The notes below the pieces were generated by a model, which was given only the letters and a program-made list of their open reading frames with translations, had not been told where the DNA came from and did not search any database. From contig JAFGSM010000061.1 in the NCBI GenBank assembly GCA_016934595.1, positions 1 through 34,749 of the forward strand: 34,749 bases of DNA. The letters run 5' to 3'. How positions within the stretch are numbered: position 1 is the stretch's first letter; each line of letters starts with the position of its first letter. This document shows, piece by piece, positions 1-8,396 of this stretch. The position numbers and the translations under genes are program-made. The stretch comes from a bacterium. GTDB lineage: Bacteria; SZUA-182; DTGQ01; JAFGSM01.

Positions 1-35
1 GCAAGTTTTTTACTTGAGAAGGGAGGGATAAGAAG

Positions 36-1502
36 GTGAAACATAAGGTGAACAGATTTTTGTTATTCTTTGCAGTCAGTATTTTTATGATAAGCATTTA
101 TATGAGTTTTTGCCCTGCTATTTCTATGGCAGGCGAGCCGGTTTGGGTTAAGGCTGTGCAATACAACCCTGGGGCGGATATGGTGATGACACCTGCCCAG
201 CCATTAGATTTGGCAAGGATGAAGACCCTCTACAGCCCAGGAACAAATTATACATCTTCTGATGCGCTTGGCATTATAGTAGGTCTTGCTGAAAGGCTGG
301 CTTTTAGGCAGAGACCAGATGGAGCCTGGACTGAGGACCTTCTGCCTGGCATAACGCCGGAAAATATCGCAGGTCCTGTGGGCCTCGGCATGTTGAGGGC
401 CTATAACCTGACTCAAAACGCCTTTGGAATGAATGTAAACGGGGTAACCGTAGATCCGGACAAATATCTAAATTCCGCTGGCCTCGCGGCAAAATACCTG
501 CTTGATCCTAACAGGGTTCTCCCGCTTGGCGCCAATGATTGTATATTTTTGTATTGCCGGGCCTATTGGATGGATCCTGCGCGCAACCCCCAGAATATAC
601 CAGAATATGCAAGTATTAAAGCAGCCCTGGAGGGCTATATTGGCTCGCAAGCCTCTGCTCCCGCTTTGTATAATGAGTATAAGAATGTTGAGCCTCAGCT
701 TATGCACTATTGGGCGGCCAACATGATCGAGGCATGCCAGCTCTTTGGATCTCAGGTACTGAAAACATTTGCAGATCAAATGGTAGCTGTGGCATTGGGC
801 AGCTATTATTCCGAGCCTGGCAATGTCGGCGTTTTTCTTTTTGATACGACTTACAAATATGTAAGGACGATGAGCCATGCACGTATGATAGAGGTGCTTG
901 CCAAATACTATGGTGGAAGTACGGTCGGCGGTTATAGCATAGATTCGGTTGTCTCAAAGGGCGCTGAGTTTCTTAAGGATGTGCAGCACATCACTGATCC
1001 AAACAATCCGTTTACCGGAGCATTTCGTGCTGGAGCACAGATAAATTCCAGTGATGAAGTGCAGGCTTTCGACTCCATCCTTGTCCAGGATCAGGCATTT
1101 GCAGTGAGCGCAATGGCCTTTGCCAAACAGACGACCTATGCGAATTATCAAAATGACAAAGGTCCTTATTGGGGCGCAAAAACGCTTATTCAATTGGCTG
1201 TAAATGCTCAACCTACCGGTGGAAAACGTTATCTTGATGACGGAAAGGAATATGCCGAGGACAATGCAGAGGCGATATACGGATTTTATGCAAGCTGCCG
1301 TGAAGGCGATGTGGACAAAAGTGGCAAGGTCATGGCAGGCGATGCATTGAAGGCGCTCAAGGCCTCCGTAGGCCAGATAAATCTTATCGGACCAGAATTC
1401 GTGTCTGCCGACCGGAATGGAGACGGGGATATCCTTAGCGGAGATGCGGTTGATATTCTTAAACATTCTGTTGGCATTCCTGTAGCGGTGCCCAATAAAT
1501 GA
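36..1502 (+). CDS. Exported alpha-helical (possible terpenoid-cyclase/alpha-alpha toroid-like) protein with C-terminal type I dockerin
   Basis: ORF with N-terminal signal-peptide-like hydrophobic segment; 'RQRPDGAW' QW-like motif; C-terminus has two Ca-loop repeats 'GDVDKSGKVMAGDALKALKASVG' and 'ADRNGDGDILSGDAVDILKHSVG' typical of dockerins. Confidence 0.8.
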   Translation: MKHKVNRFLLFFAVSIFMISIYMSFCPAISMAGEPVWVKAVQYNPGADMVMTPAQPLDLARMKTLYSPGTNYTSSDALGIIVGLAERLAFRQRPDGAWTEDLLPGITPENIAGPVGLGMLRAYNLTQNAFGMNVNGVTVDPDKYLNSAGLAAKYLLDPNRVLPLGANDCIFLYCRAYWMDPARNPQNIPEYASIKAALEGYIGSQASAPALYNEYKNVEPQLMHYWAANMIEACQLFGSQVLKTFADQMVAVALGSYYSEPGNVGVFLFDTTYKYVRTMSHARMIEVLAKYYGGSTVGGYSIDSVVSKGAEFLKDVQHITDPNNPFTGAFRAGAQINSSDEVQAFDSILVQDQAFAVSAMAFAKQTTYANYQNDKGPYWGAKTLIQLAVNAQPTGGKRYLDDGKEYAEDNAEAIYGFYASCREGDVDKSGKVMAGDALKALKASVGQINLIGPEFVSADRNGDGDILSGDAVDILKHSVGIPVAVPNK

Positions 1503-1588
1503 TTCTTCATATGGTCTATTCACATTGTATGATATTGAGATTTTATAGTTTATTATTTGCTTTAACATAATTTAAAGGGGGAGGTTCG

Positions 1589-2929
1589 ATGAAGATAAGA
1601 GAGTGTCGTAAGGGAAAGATAGGAACGATCCTGTATATGCTTGTGGGGTTTTTTGTCATATGCGGGATGGTATATTCTGTGCCTGCTAATGCGCAAGTAA
1701 TGCGAATCATCGCCGGTGAAACACTCGGGCAGGAATACCAAGCCAAAAAAGGCGAGCTTTTTGAGGTGCCCGTCAGGATCAATCCTGGCATTACATCCAT
1801 AGTTGACTATGCATATGATCTTAACGTCTATTATGACAATACGGTTCTTGAATGCACCGGATTCAGATATAATGGCGTACTTCGTGATACAGGAACGACC
1901 CAGTTTAGCGACAGCAATATAACAATTGCCTGGAATCCTTGGGATACAGGGGTTAATGCCTTTCATATGGGGGCTTGCAGCCTATACGCAAATAGCATTG
2001 CCGCTGGAGATTTGTTCAGGATACAGTTCAAGGTGCTAAGTGAAGACTCTACCGATATCAGGCCTTTTATTAATGATCCTAACGATCCAAGCAATGCGCT
2101 GTTCAAAGACTATGCTTTTTCAAGATGTACTTTTGTGAATTTGGCACAGGAAACAGTGGTGATTCCAGGCGGTATAGCCTCGCTGGATCCTAACACCTCT
2201 TTCGATCCCGAAACCTTTGATCCGAATGCTGTACTTCCTCAAGGGGTTATAGAGCTGACTTTGGGCGAAGATCCGAATAACAGCGATGTAGATGCCGCTA
2301 TCGGCGCCAATGTTGACATCTACGCCTTTTTTGGAAAAACAGGCAATAATGCCGCTGGATATAAAGATTCGACAGGGAGACCTCTTGGTCCAAACACCAG
2401 GCTTACGGCTACACTGCAGTGTTTTACAGGATCTGATTATGTAGACCCGAATGGTTTAATTGATCCGGCGAATTCTTTTATTGTCAATTTGAGGTTTACC
2501 GATCCTGCTGGAGTGGAGTATGAATATAACGATCCAAATGGCGGCACGATCTATCTGGAAGTCCCATTGCATCTCAATTTGCAGCTATATCCGCCGACTA
2601 CCGATCCTGCATCGATAAGGGACAATGTCCTTATAGATGCAAGCGATGAAAAAGATGACGTAGGAAGATATGCGATATATTTTATTGGCATAAATGGTAA
2701 TTTTGATCCAAATGATCCTTTTATTCCCAACAGCAACGGCAGAAAGGGCGAAAGCCTGAATGTCGCCTGGAGAGGGACACCCACTGACGGTATATGGATA
2801 GCAAAGATTGAAACCACACACGCCAGCGTATGGTTTAATGCTGTTGGCCCGGAAGGATTGCCAGAGACCCAAACAACCCCTGTCAAAGAAGACCAAGGGC
2901 TTTGTTTTATTGGCGCTGTTGACAGGTGA
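1589..2929 (+). CDS. Exported cohesin-like domain protein, rich in Asp-Pro-Asn
   Basis: Signal peptide; N-terminal region 'GELFEVPVRINPGITSIVDYAYDLNVYYDNTVLECTGFRYNGVL...LFRIQFKVL' has the cohesin-like strand pattern; RBS gggggagg upstream of ATG 1589. Confidence 0.65.
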   Translation: MKIRECRKGKIGTILYMLVGFFVICGMVYSVPANAQVMRIIAGETLGQEYQAKKGELFEVPVRINPGITSIVDYAYDLNVYYDNTVLECTGFRYNGVLRDTGTTQFSDSNITIAWNPWDTGVNAFHMGACSLYANSIAAGDLFRIQFKVLSEDSTDIRPFINDPNDPSNALFKDYAFSRCTFVNLAQETVVIPGGIASLDPNTSFDPETFDPNAVLPQGVIELTLGEDPNNSDVDAAIGANVDIYAFFGKTGNNAAGYKDSTGRPLGPNTRLTATLQCFTGSDYVDPNGLIDPANSFIVNLRFTDPAGVEYEYNDPNGGTIYLEVPLHLNLQLYPPTTDPASIRDNVLIDASDEKDDVGRYAIYFIGINGNFDPNDPFIPNSNGRKGESLNVAWRGTPTDGIWIAKIETTHASVWFNAVGPEGLPETQTTPVKEDQGLCFIGAVDR

Positions 2930-3030
2930 TCCATTTGGTCGTTCGCTTTTTAGTTGTTATGAGAAAGGTGATTGGCTGAATAACAGGATTAAAGACGAAT
3001 AAGCCGATTATTATATCTTATAAGTGTGAT

Positions 3031-3066
3031 AAATAAAAAGGGGGGTAAAAGCCCCCCTTTTTATTT
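3031..3066. terminator. Strong bidirectional intrinsic terminator between convergent genes
   Basis: Perfect 15-bp stem AAATAAAAAGGGGGG / CCCCCCTTTTTATTT with loop TAAAAG; A-tract and T-tract on both sides. Confidence 0.9.
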
Positions 3067-3275
3067 AATCTCTAATGACACTCTGTTTTTGCCCTTTTTA
3101 TGTAATTCTTGAAAATATTGATAAAAATTGTTGTTTTGTCTAATCGGATATCTTGTTGAAAAAATGGCTTATCCTAAAAAAGCGCAAAAGTAGAAAGGAT
3201 ATATTCACTCCCCTTTTTTGGAATGGAAAAATTTATTGTTTTGATACCCATCAGCTTGCGGCGGTGTAGTTCATT

Positions 3276-4691
3276 TTATGGGCGATAGAGTATATATCCA
3301 TTCATATTCTCTATATGAAATCGGTCGCCGCTTTCATGGTCAAAAAAAAGAAAAGAGCTTTGCCATTTTGCGGATTTTGATTCCAAACGGCTTATAACGG
3401 CATCATTTATATTTTTCATATAAAACATGCGCATTGCTTGCCAGGAGTGAATCGTCTCATAAGGCTGCGGGTGGATGGTGATGAAATTTAAACCTGATTC
3501 TGCCTGTCCGGCGATCTCTGAGATTTGTTCCTCAACGCTGGATTTTAGCATGCAGCCCGGAAAAGCCCTGGAAAAACCTTTTCCATCAATATACATAAGA
3601 TAGCTTTGAAAGGAAGAAATCATAAAATTTATGCCCTCAGGCTGGCCGTTATTCCAATGTGTATCCAGCCAGATTGAATCATTGGGGTCAAATGCCCTCA
3701 AACGCTTTATATTTCCACCAGATTCGCCAAGATTTGTTAAAAATCCGAATGAATCATCATATCCATCATGCGGCAGGGCAGGGTACCCAAAAAGGTTAAT
3801 GCCTGTCTCGAAACGGGCCTTAATGCCGAATCCCTTCTTGTATATGCCAAAATCGCCATTGGGGTTTGTCACAATGATGTCAAGCAATAGACCGACTGGA
3901 AAGGCATCGTATGGCGCTTGAATTATTATAAGATTACTGGTTAGGTATATAATGTTGTCAGACAACCGGACGGATCCTATTACAGGAATCGGGACAGCGC
4001 CGGGATTTTTGCTAAAACCCTGGCCATATATGGAAACGATCATGGTTTCACTCGATGGGTCTTCAGTTAAATCAATGTTGTTGATTTGAAGATTCGGAAG
4101 AACCTCAAGCGATCCATTTTGGCAGACGGCGCACCTGAGCGAATTCCCGATGCTGTCTTTGAATAACATCTTGATCTCGGATATTGTTTTCCATACAGGA
4201 ATCTGTCTTTTGGTTGTGAAATTGAACAGCAGGAATGTCCCTGTGCCCTTGGTGGGGAAGTCTTGGCCTGTTACGCTGTCGAACCCGATGCCGCCGGCGA
4301 TATTGACCCTTCCTGGATATATTTCGTATGGATAAACGAAGGTATAGTTCTGTGTAAGCTGGGTAGTGTTCATTCCTGTATAGGTGAGGATATTGGGGTC
4401 ATATTCCAATGAGATATTCCATGAACAAAATCCGTCAGGATTGTTTTCTATCAAGTTGAAAGGCACGGTGTGGTTTGCATCAAGTGTAATTGTCCCGTTG
4501 GGGATGGAGAATCTAATCGCTGGGTGTGAAGAGCCGGGAAGCAGCATATTGAGCATGACGATAGTCGCTGCAATGGCAATAAAAAGGTTTTTGGGGGAGG
4601 CTATAGATCGAATGTATTCAGGATGATAATACATTAAAGATTTAAAAATATCCCCTGATGATAGATACTGAAAACATTTGAATATATTCAT
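3276..4691 (-). CDS. Exported cohesin-like domain + IPT/TIG-like domain protein
   Basis: 'FCSWNISLEYDPNILTYTGMNTTQLTQNYTFVYPYEIYPGRVNIAGGIGFDS...GTFLLFNFTTK' resembles cohesin; 'QINNIDLTEDPSSETMIVSIYGQGFSKNPG...IVTNPNGDFGIY' resembles IPT/TIG; N-terminal hydrophobic segment. Start codon uncertain. Confidence 0.6.
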   Translation of the reverse strand: MNIFKCFQYLSSGDIFKSLMYYHPEYIRSIASPKNLFIAIAATIVMLNMLLPGSSHPAIRFSIPNGTITLDANHTVPFNLIENNPDGFCSWNISLEYDPNILTYTGMNTTQLTQNYTFVYPYEIYPGRVNIAGGIGFDSVTGQDFPTKGTGTFLLFNFTTKRQIPVWKTISEIKMLFKDSIGNSLRCAVCQNGSLEVLPNLQINNIDLTEDPSSETMIVSIYGQGFSKNPGAVPIPVIGSVRLSDNIIYLTSNLIIIQAPYDAFPVGLLLDIIVTNPNGDFGIYKKGFGIKARFETGINLFGYPALPHDGYDDSFGFLTNLGESGGNIKRLRAFDPNDSIWLDTHWNNGQPEGINFMISSFQSYLMYIDGKGFSRAFPGCMLKSSVEEQISEIAGQAESGLNFITIHPQPYETIHSWQAMRMFYMKNINDAVISRLESKSAKWQSSFLFFDHESGDRFHIENMNGYILYRP

Positions 4692-5195
4692 ATTATAAAA
4701 TCATTATAAAAGATTCGAAAAGCAAAGTCTTAGATCGAATTTTGCAAGATATATTCCAATAATATTCCAATAATATAATAAAATATATCTTCGATTAAAT
4801 CAATTAATGATTCTACATTCATAAATTTTAAGACACAATATGGATAAGTCATATGATATTAAATGGCTATCGGGGACATAGGGTTTTGAATCTCAATGCA
4901 TTTGCCAGGAAAGCGGGTTATAGAAGGCGTAATGTGATTTTATCAAAATATCTAGTTTTGGGCATATAAAATGCTTTTAATATTTATGGAGAAAACCCTC
5001 ATGACCCTTTGGGCCGCCACGAAGGATGAAAATAGGATGCTATTTTCGAGACAAAAGGAAGAAAAGGCAATAATGATATATAAGGATTTGACATCGGATA
5101 TTAAATTGATTTAAAATATTAACATCAAATGTAAAGTAAAAGGATTTATAAAATCAAGCAAGAAGGGGGGGAGCAGAAAAGAGGAGGTTAGGAGT

Positions 5196-6392
5196 ATGTC
5201 TGGTAGGTTTAAGGTTGGGAGGGCAGTCTTTTTTTCAAGCGTTTTGCTTCTTATCATAGGATTTTTTATATGCAATCCTGTTGAGGCCAAATACGGGGTA
5301 TATCCTGAAAATATTTCATGGGCTTATGGAGACGACACTGTATCTATACCTATATATGTCGATGATATTGGAGGATTGGAGTCGTGGGACCTTATCATCA
5401 AATATGATACAGGCGTGTTGACATTCTTAAATGTGGAATATACGGATTTGTCAGCCCAATACTATTTGATAAATGCCAATTTTGACCCGGATGCCGAAGG
5501 GATAAAGGTTGGCGCAATCCAATATTTTGATAATGCAGGCGTAGTTCCCCCTCCGCCGGATGGAACGGGCGGAGCGCTCTTCAATGCAGTTTTTCAGGTT
5601 ACAGATCAGGTGCCTGCTGCTACGGATATCGCAATCGTGATAATCCCGGATACAGGCCCTCAGCTTCAGGCAATCGGCTCTTCAGGTGTATTTTATGGCG
5701 AGTCTGTCCATTATGATGTCTCATTTCTTGAAAAGTATATCGATATGCTGGAGGGCAATTCTTTTTATATATCCTTATATATCAATAGCACAAAAGACCT
5801 TCAATATTGGAACCTTGAGCTGGTTTACAATCCGGATATCCTGCAATTTAAAGATTATATATCATTGACATCATTGACAGACCAGTATGATAATCTGAAA
5901 TTCTATGAAGAAACCCCTGGCCTGGTAAAAGTAAGCGCTATCAAGCTTGATAAGGCCATGGAAGGGTCAGGCGTTTTTCTAAGGTTTTTTTTCCAGGCTA
6001 AAAATAAGGGGGCTTCTGATATAAGCCTTCAATATATTAATGACAAAGGGAACCAGTTTGGTCCTGTCACTGCGTCTACTGGCAGAGTCTGGGTAAACAA
6101 ACCGACAACGGTCACTTCTGCCGTGCCTGCATATTGGACATATCCTAAATTTTCGACGTACCCAGTGAACCTGATATATCCGACGTTTTCAACCAATTTA
6201 AGGTTTCCTATATATATGCCATATTCGGTGTATCCTGGAAGTTTATCGTATATCTCATATCCAACCATATACTCTATGTTTCAGAGGTTTTACGGGTTGC
6301 CGTCATATTCTTTCTTGTCTCAGCAGTATTTATATCAAAACTATAACCCTTTTCGTTTTGGCGGAATCAATCCGTTCTGGTATTTTAGATAG
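5196..6392 (+). CDS. Exported protein with two cohesin-like domains and a Tyr/Pro-rich repetitive C-terminal tail
   Basis: Signal peptide; 'VSIPIYVDDIGGLESWDLIIKYDTGVLTFLNVEYTDLS...' and 'FYISLYINSTKDLQYWNLELVYNPDILQFKDYISLTSL...GVFLRFFFQAKN' are two cohesin-like repeats; RBS gaggagg-type upstream. Confidence 0.7.
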   Translation: MSGRFKVGRAVFFSSVLLLIIGFFICNPVEAKYGVYPENISWAYGDDTVSIPIYVDDIGGLESWDLIIKYDTGVLTFLNVEYTDLSAQYYLINANFDPDAEGIKVGAIQYFDNAGVVPPPPDGTGGALFNAVFQVTDQVPAATDIAIVIIPDTGPQLQAIGSSGVFYGESVHYDVSFLEKYIDMLEGNSFYISLYINSTKDLQYWNLELVYNPDILQFKDYISLTSLTDQYDNLKFYEETPGLVKVSAIKLDKAMEGSGVFLRFFFQAKNKGASDISLQYINDKGNQFGPVTASTGRVWVNKPTTVTSAVPAYWTYPKFSTYPVNLIYPTFSTNLRFPIYMPYSVYPGSLSYISYPTIYSMFQRFYGLPSYSFLSQQYLYQNYNPFRFGGINPFWYFR

Positions 6393-6453
6393 ATGGGGAA
6401 TCAAGAGCGGCGCTTACGGATTTCAAAGACTGACAGATTGCTGAAACTTGATT

Positions 6454-6494
6454 AAAAGGCCCTTAATATTCGCAAGTAATATTAAGGGCCTTTT
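6454..6494 (+). terminator. Intrinsic terminator after the 5196-6392 cohesin gene
   Basis: Perfect 17-bp stem AAAAGGCCCTTAATATT / AATATTAAGGGCCTTTT, loop CGCAAGT. Confidence 0.9.
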
Positions 6495-6518
6495 GGTTTA
6501 ATCTTTGATTTATTTGAG

Positions 6519-7166
6519 GTGACATATATGGCAGGCGATAGATGTGTGATTTGCGGCAAAAAGAGAGGTAAGCGGTTTTGCAGGGAACAAAAGGGGTTGA
6601 TATGCTCTATGTGTTGCGCAAAGATGATTTATGAACAGGGAGGTTGTCCTGAAGATTGTGTTTACTGGAAATCAAGCAGAAGTTATACAGAGCAAAAAAA
6701 CATCAGGGTTACGGCCACGGTTCCGGACAGCGTCCAAAAGACGGAATCGGAATTGATCGCCATTATGGAGATGGCTATTTATGATGTTTTAAAAAAGGAT
6801 GTTTATTACGAAGACAATGATATACTTCGGGGAACGGAAAGGAAGATCGAGGCTTTGAAACATCCTGAAAGGGGACATGATGTTCTGCTCAACCGTATTG
6901 GAGTGGTAGAATCCGGGCTGGACGAGGTTATCAAGAGGGTCAAATTCGAGGCAGTCGATAGATTTTCTGACAGTCTGATAATGGATGCCTTAAGGACGTA
7001 TGCCATTTTTATTAAAAAGGCAGGCGATGTTAAAAGCGGAGGACATAAGTATATAGACGAACTAAAGGAAAGGGTGTCAAAATTTGAGGAGGGTTTAAAA
7101 AAAGATCGGTCAAAACAAAAAGATGCTTCTGGCTATCCGCTCATAACCCTCCCGTTCAGCCAATAG
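6519..7166 (+). CDS. Conserved hypothetical protein with N-terminal Cys-rich (putative Zn-binding) module
   Basis: 'RCVICGKKRGKRFCREQKGLICSMCCAKMIYEQGGCPEDCVYW' Cys pattern followed by a helical region. Confidence 0.7.
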   Translation: MTYMAGDRCVICGKKRGKRFCREQKGLICSMCCAKMIYEQGGCPEDCVYWKSSRSYTEQKNIRVTATVPDSVQKTESELIAIMEMAIYDVLKKDVYYEDNDILRGTERKIEALKHPERGHDVLLNRIGVVESGLDEVIKRVKFEAVDRFSDSLIMDALRTYAIFIKKAGDVKSGGHKYIDELKERVSKFEEGLKKDRSKQKDASGYPLITLPFSQ

Positions 7167-8105
7167 GTCAAGATGGATCGTTGAAAGGTCCTCCATCTGC
7201 AAATCCCTGGTGTTTTCTTCTTCGTATTTACGCAAGTCGATGGTCTTTAAATACCTTTTGCATTTCATGCATACAGCCACTCTGTCTTTTCCCTTGAGTT
7301 CTTTCTCGTCATCCAGATAAAAATATTTCAGCGTATCTTGATCTATATTTTGACAGCAAGGGCATTGGATTCTCGGAAAGGCCCATGAAGAATCACACCA
7401 TGAGCATATTAGATGCCTTTGGCCTTCTTCTCCTATGATGTAAGCCAGTTGAGGGCTTGATCCGCATACCGGACAATAGGACTGATGCCACGGTGGCAAC
7501 CCTTGCTGGCTTTGAAAAATGGGGTTCAATGCCTCGCCAAAGGAATGACCGAATGGCTTAAGACTGATCCAGATCAGGATAGTCAACAAAACTGGCGGGT
7601 TTTGTTCTTTCTCACGGGTATTATAATTTGCCTTTGCGTCATCATTATGCAAGCATTTTACGTTTGATGTCCGATTCAAATCTTTTCTTTCATCCGCGGC
7701 TGAATCAATAGTCAGTGTTTCTTTTTTATTGCAGGCAGCTTGGTTCAGGATCAGCCGGGTTAAACCCTGCATATCAAATTTATGATTATTGATCTTTTCA
7801 ACCAGTTCAAGGATAGCAGGTTTTAAAGCCGCTCGTTTTTGTGCAAAAAAAACCGATATCCCTTTGAGTATCTCAATAAATTGATTTATAGGCAGATCAA
7901 TCCTGGATTTGTCAAGGAGTGGAAATCCATCTTTCAGCTTTATCTTTAAAAGATCGGGGGTTGGTTTGAATGGCTCTATATCAATAGCAGGGCGTATCTG
8001 CTTCAACTCCGTAAGAAGTTCGCGTCCAAAGCTGAGTATCTCGCCAAGTTGCGGACATTTGCGTGTCAAGTCTTTAAATGGATCTGCGAGTTGGATATCG
8101 GACAT
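7110..8105 (-). CDS. fdhE: FdhE-like formate dehydrogenase accessory protein
   Basis: 'SYCPVCGSSPQLAYIIGEEGQRHLICSWCDSSWAFPRIQCPCCQNIDQDTLKYFYLDDEKE...VAVCMKCKRYLKTIDLR' matches FdhE-type double zinc-ribbon layout. Confidence 0.8.
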   Translation of the reverse strand: MSDIQLADPFKDLTRKCPQLGEILSFGRELLTELKQIRPAIDIEPFKPTPDLLKIKLKDGFPLLDKSRIDLPINQFIEILKGISVFFAQKRAALKPAILELVEKINNHKFDMQGLTRLILNQAACNKKETLTIDSAADERKDLNRTSNVKCLHNDDAKANYNTREKEQNPPVLLTILIWISLKPFGHSFGEALNPIFQSQQGLPPWHQSYCPVCGSSPQLAYIIGEEGQRHLICSWCDSSWAFPRIQCPCCQNIDQDTLKYFYLDDEKELKGKDRVAVCMKCKRYLKTIDLRKYEEENTRDLQMEDLSTIHLDLLAEREGYERIARSIFLF

Positions 8106-8277
8106 AGTTTATGGACTCCTGATTATAGATGATGAGTTTTTTACGTAAAGAATTATAAAACTAAAGCGCCTTAAAAGACGCAACGTTGATTAAAATAATC
8201 ATAAACCAATAATGAAGAAAAAACAAGACAGTGAAATCACAGGTAATTGAAATGTCATGGCATTGGATGGGATATCT

Positions 8278-8321
8278 CCAATTTGCCTTGACAATTACGG
8301 GTAATTGTCAAGGCAAATTGG
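8278..8321. repeat. Perfect palindrome upstream of the T2SS operon
   Basis: Arms CCAATTTGCCTTGACAATTAC / GTAATTGTCAAGGCAAATTGG (21 bp each, 2-nt centre GG). Confidence 0.95.
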
Positions 8322-8345
8322 TATTGACTTGATAACTGCTATAAT
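8318..8345 (+). promoter_or_regulatory. Putative sigma70 extended -10 promoter for the gsp operon
   Basis: TGCTATAAT at 8337-8345; weak -35 TTGGTA at 8318-8323 with 16-nt spacer, overlapping the palindrome's right arm. Confidence 0.55.
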
Positions 8346-8396
8346 ATATACTAATTTTAAATATTTATACTAAAATCAAAGGTTTTGGGAGGTTTT

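Noticed and set aside
954-1568. 204-aa antisense ORF opposite the dockerin gene (and other overlapping antisense ORFs such as 468..878 and 1562..1966)
   Set aside because: Lies opposite well-supported coding sequence, with no recognisable domain and no RBS context; shadow ORF.
8278-8321. Palindrome as an intrinsic terminator for an upstream gene
   Set aside because: No T-tract on either side and the flanking gene (fdhE) is transcribed away; better read as operator or mobile hairpin.
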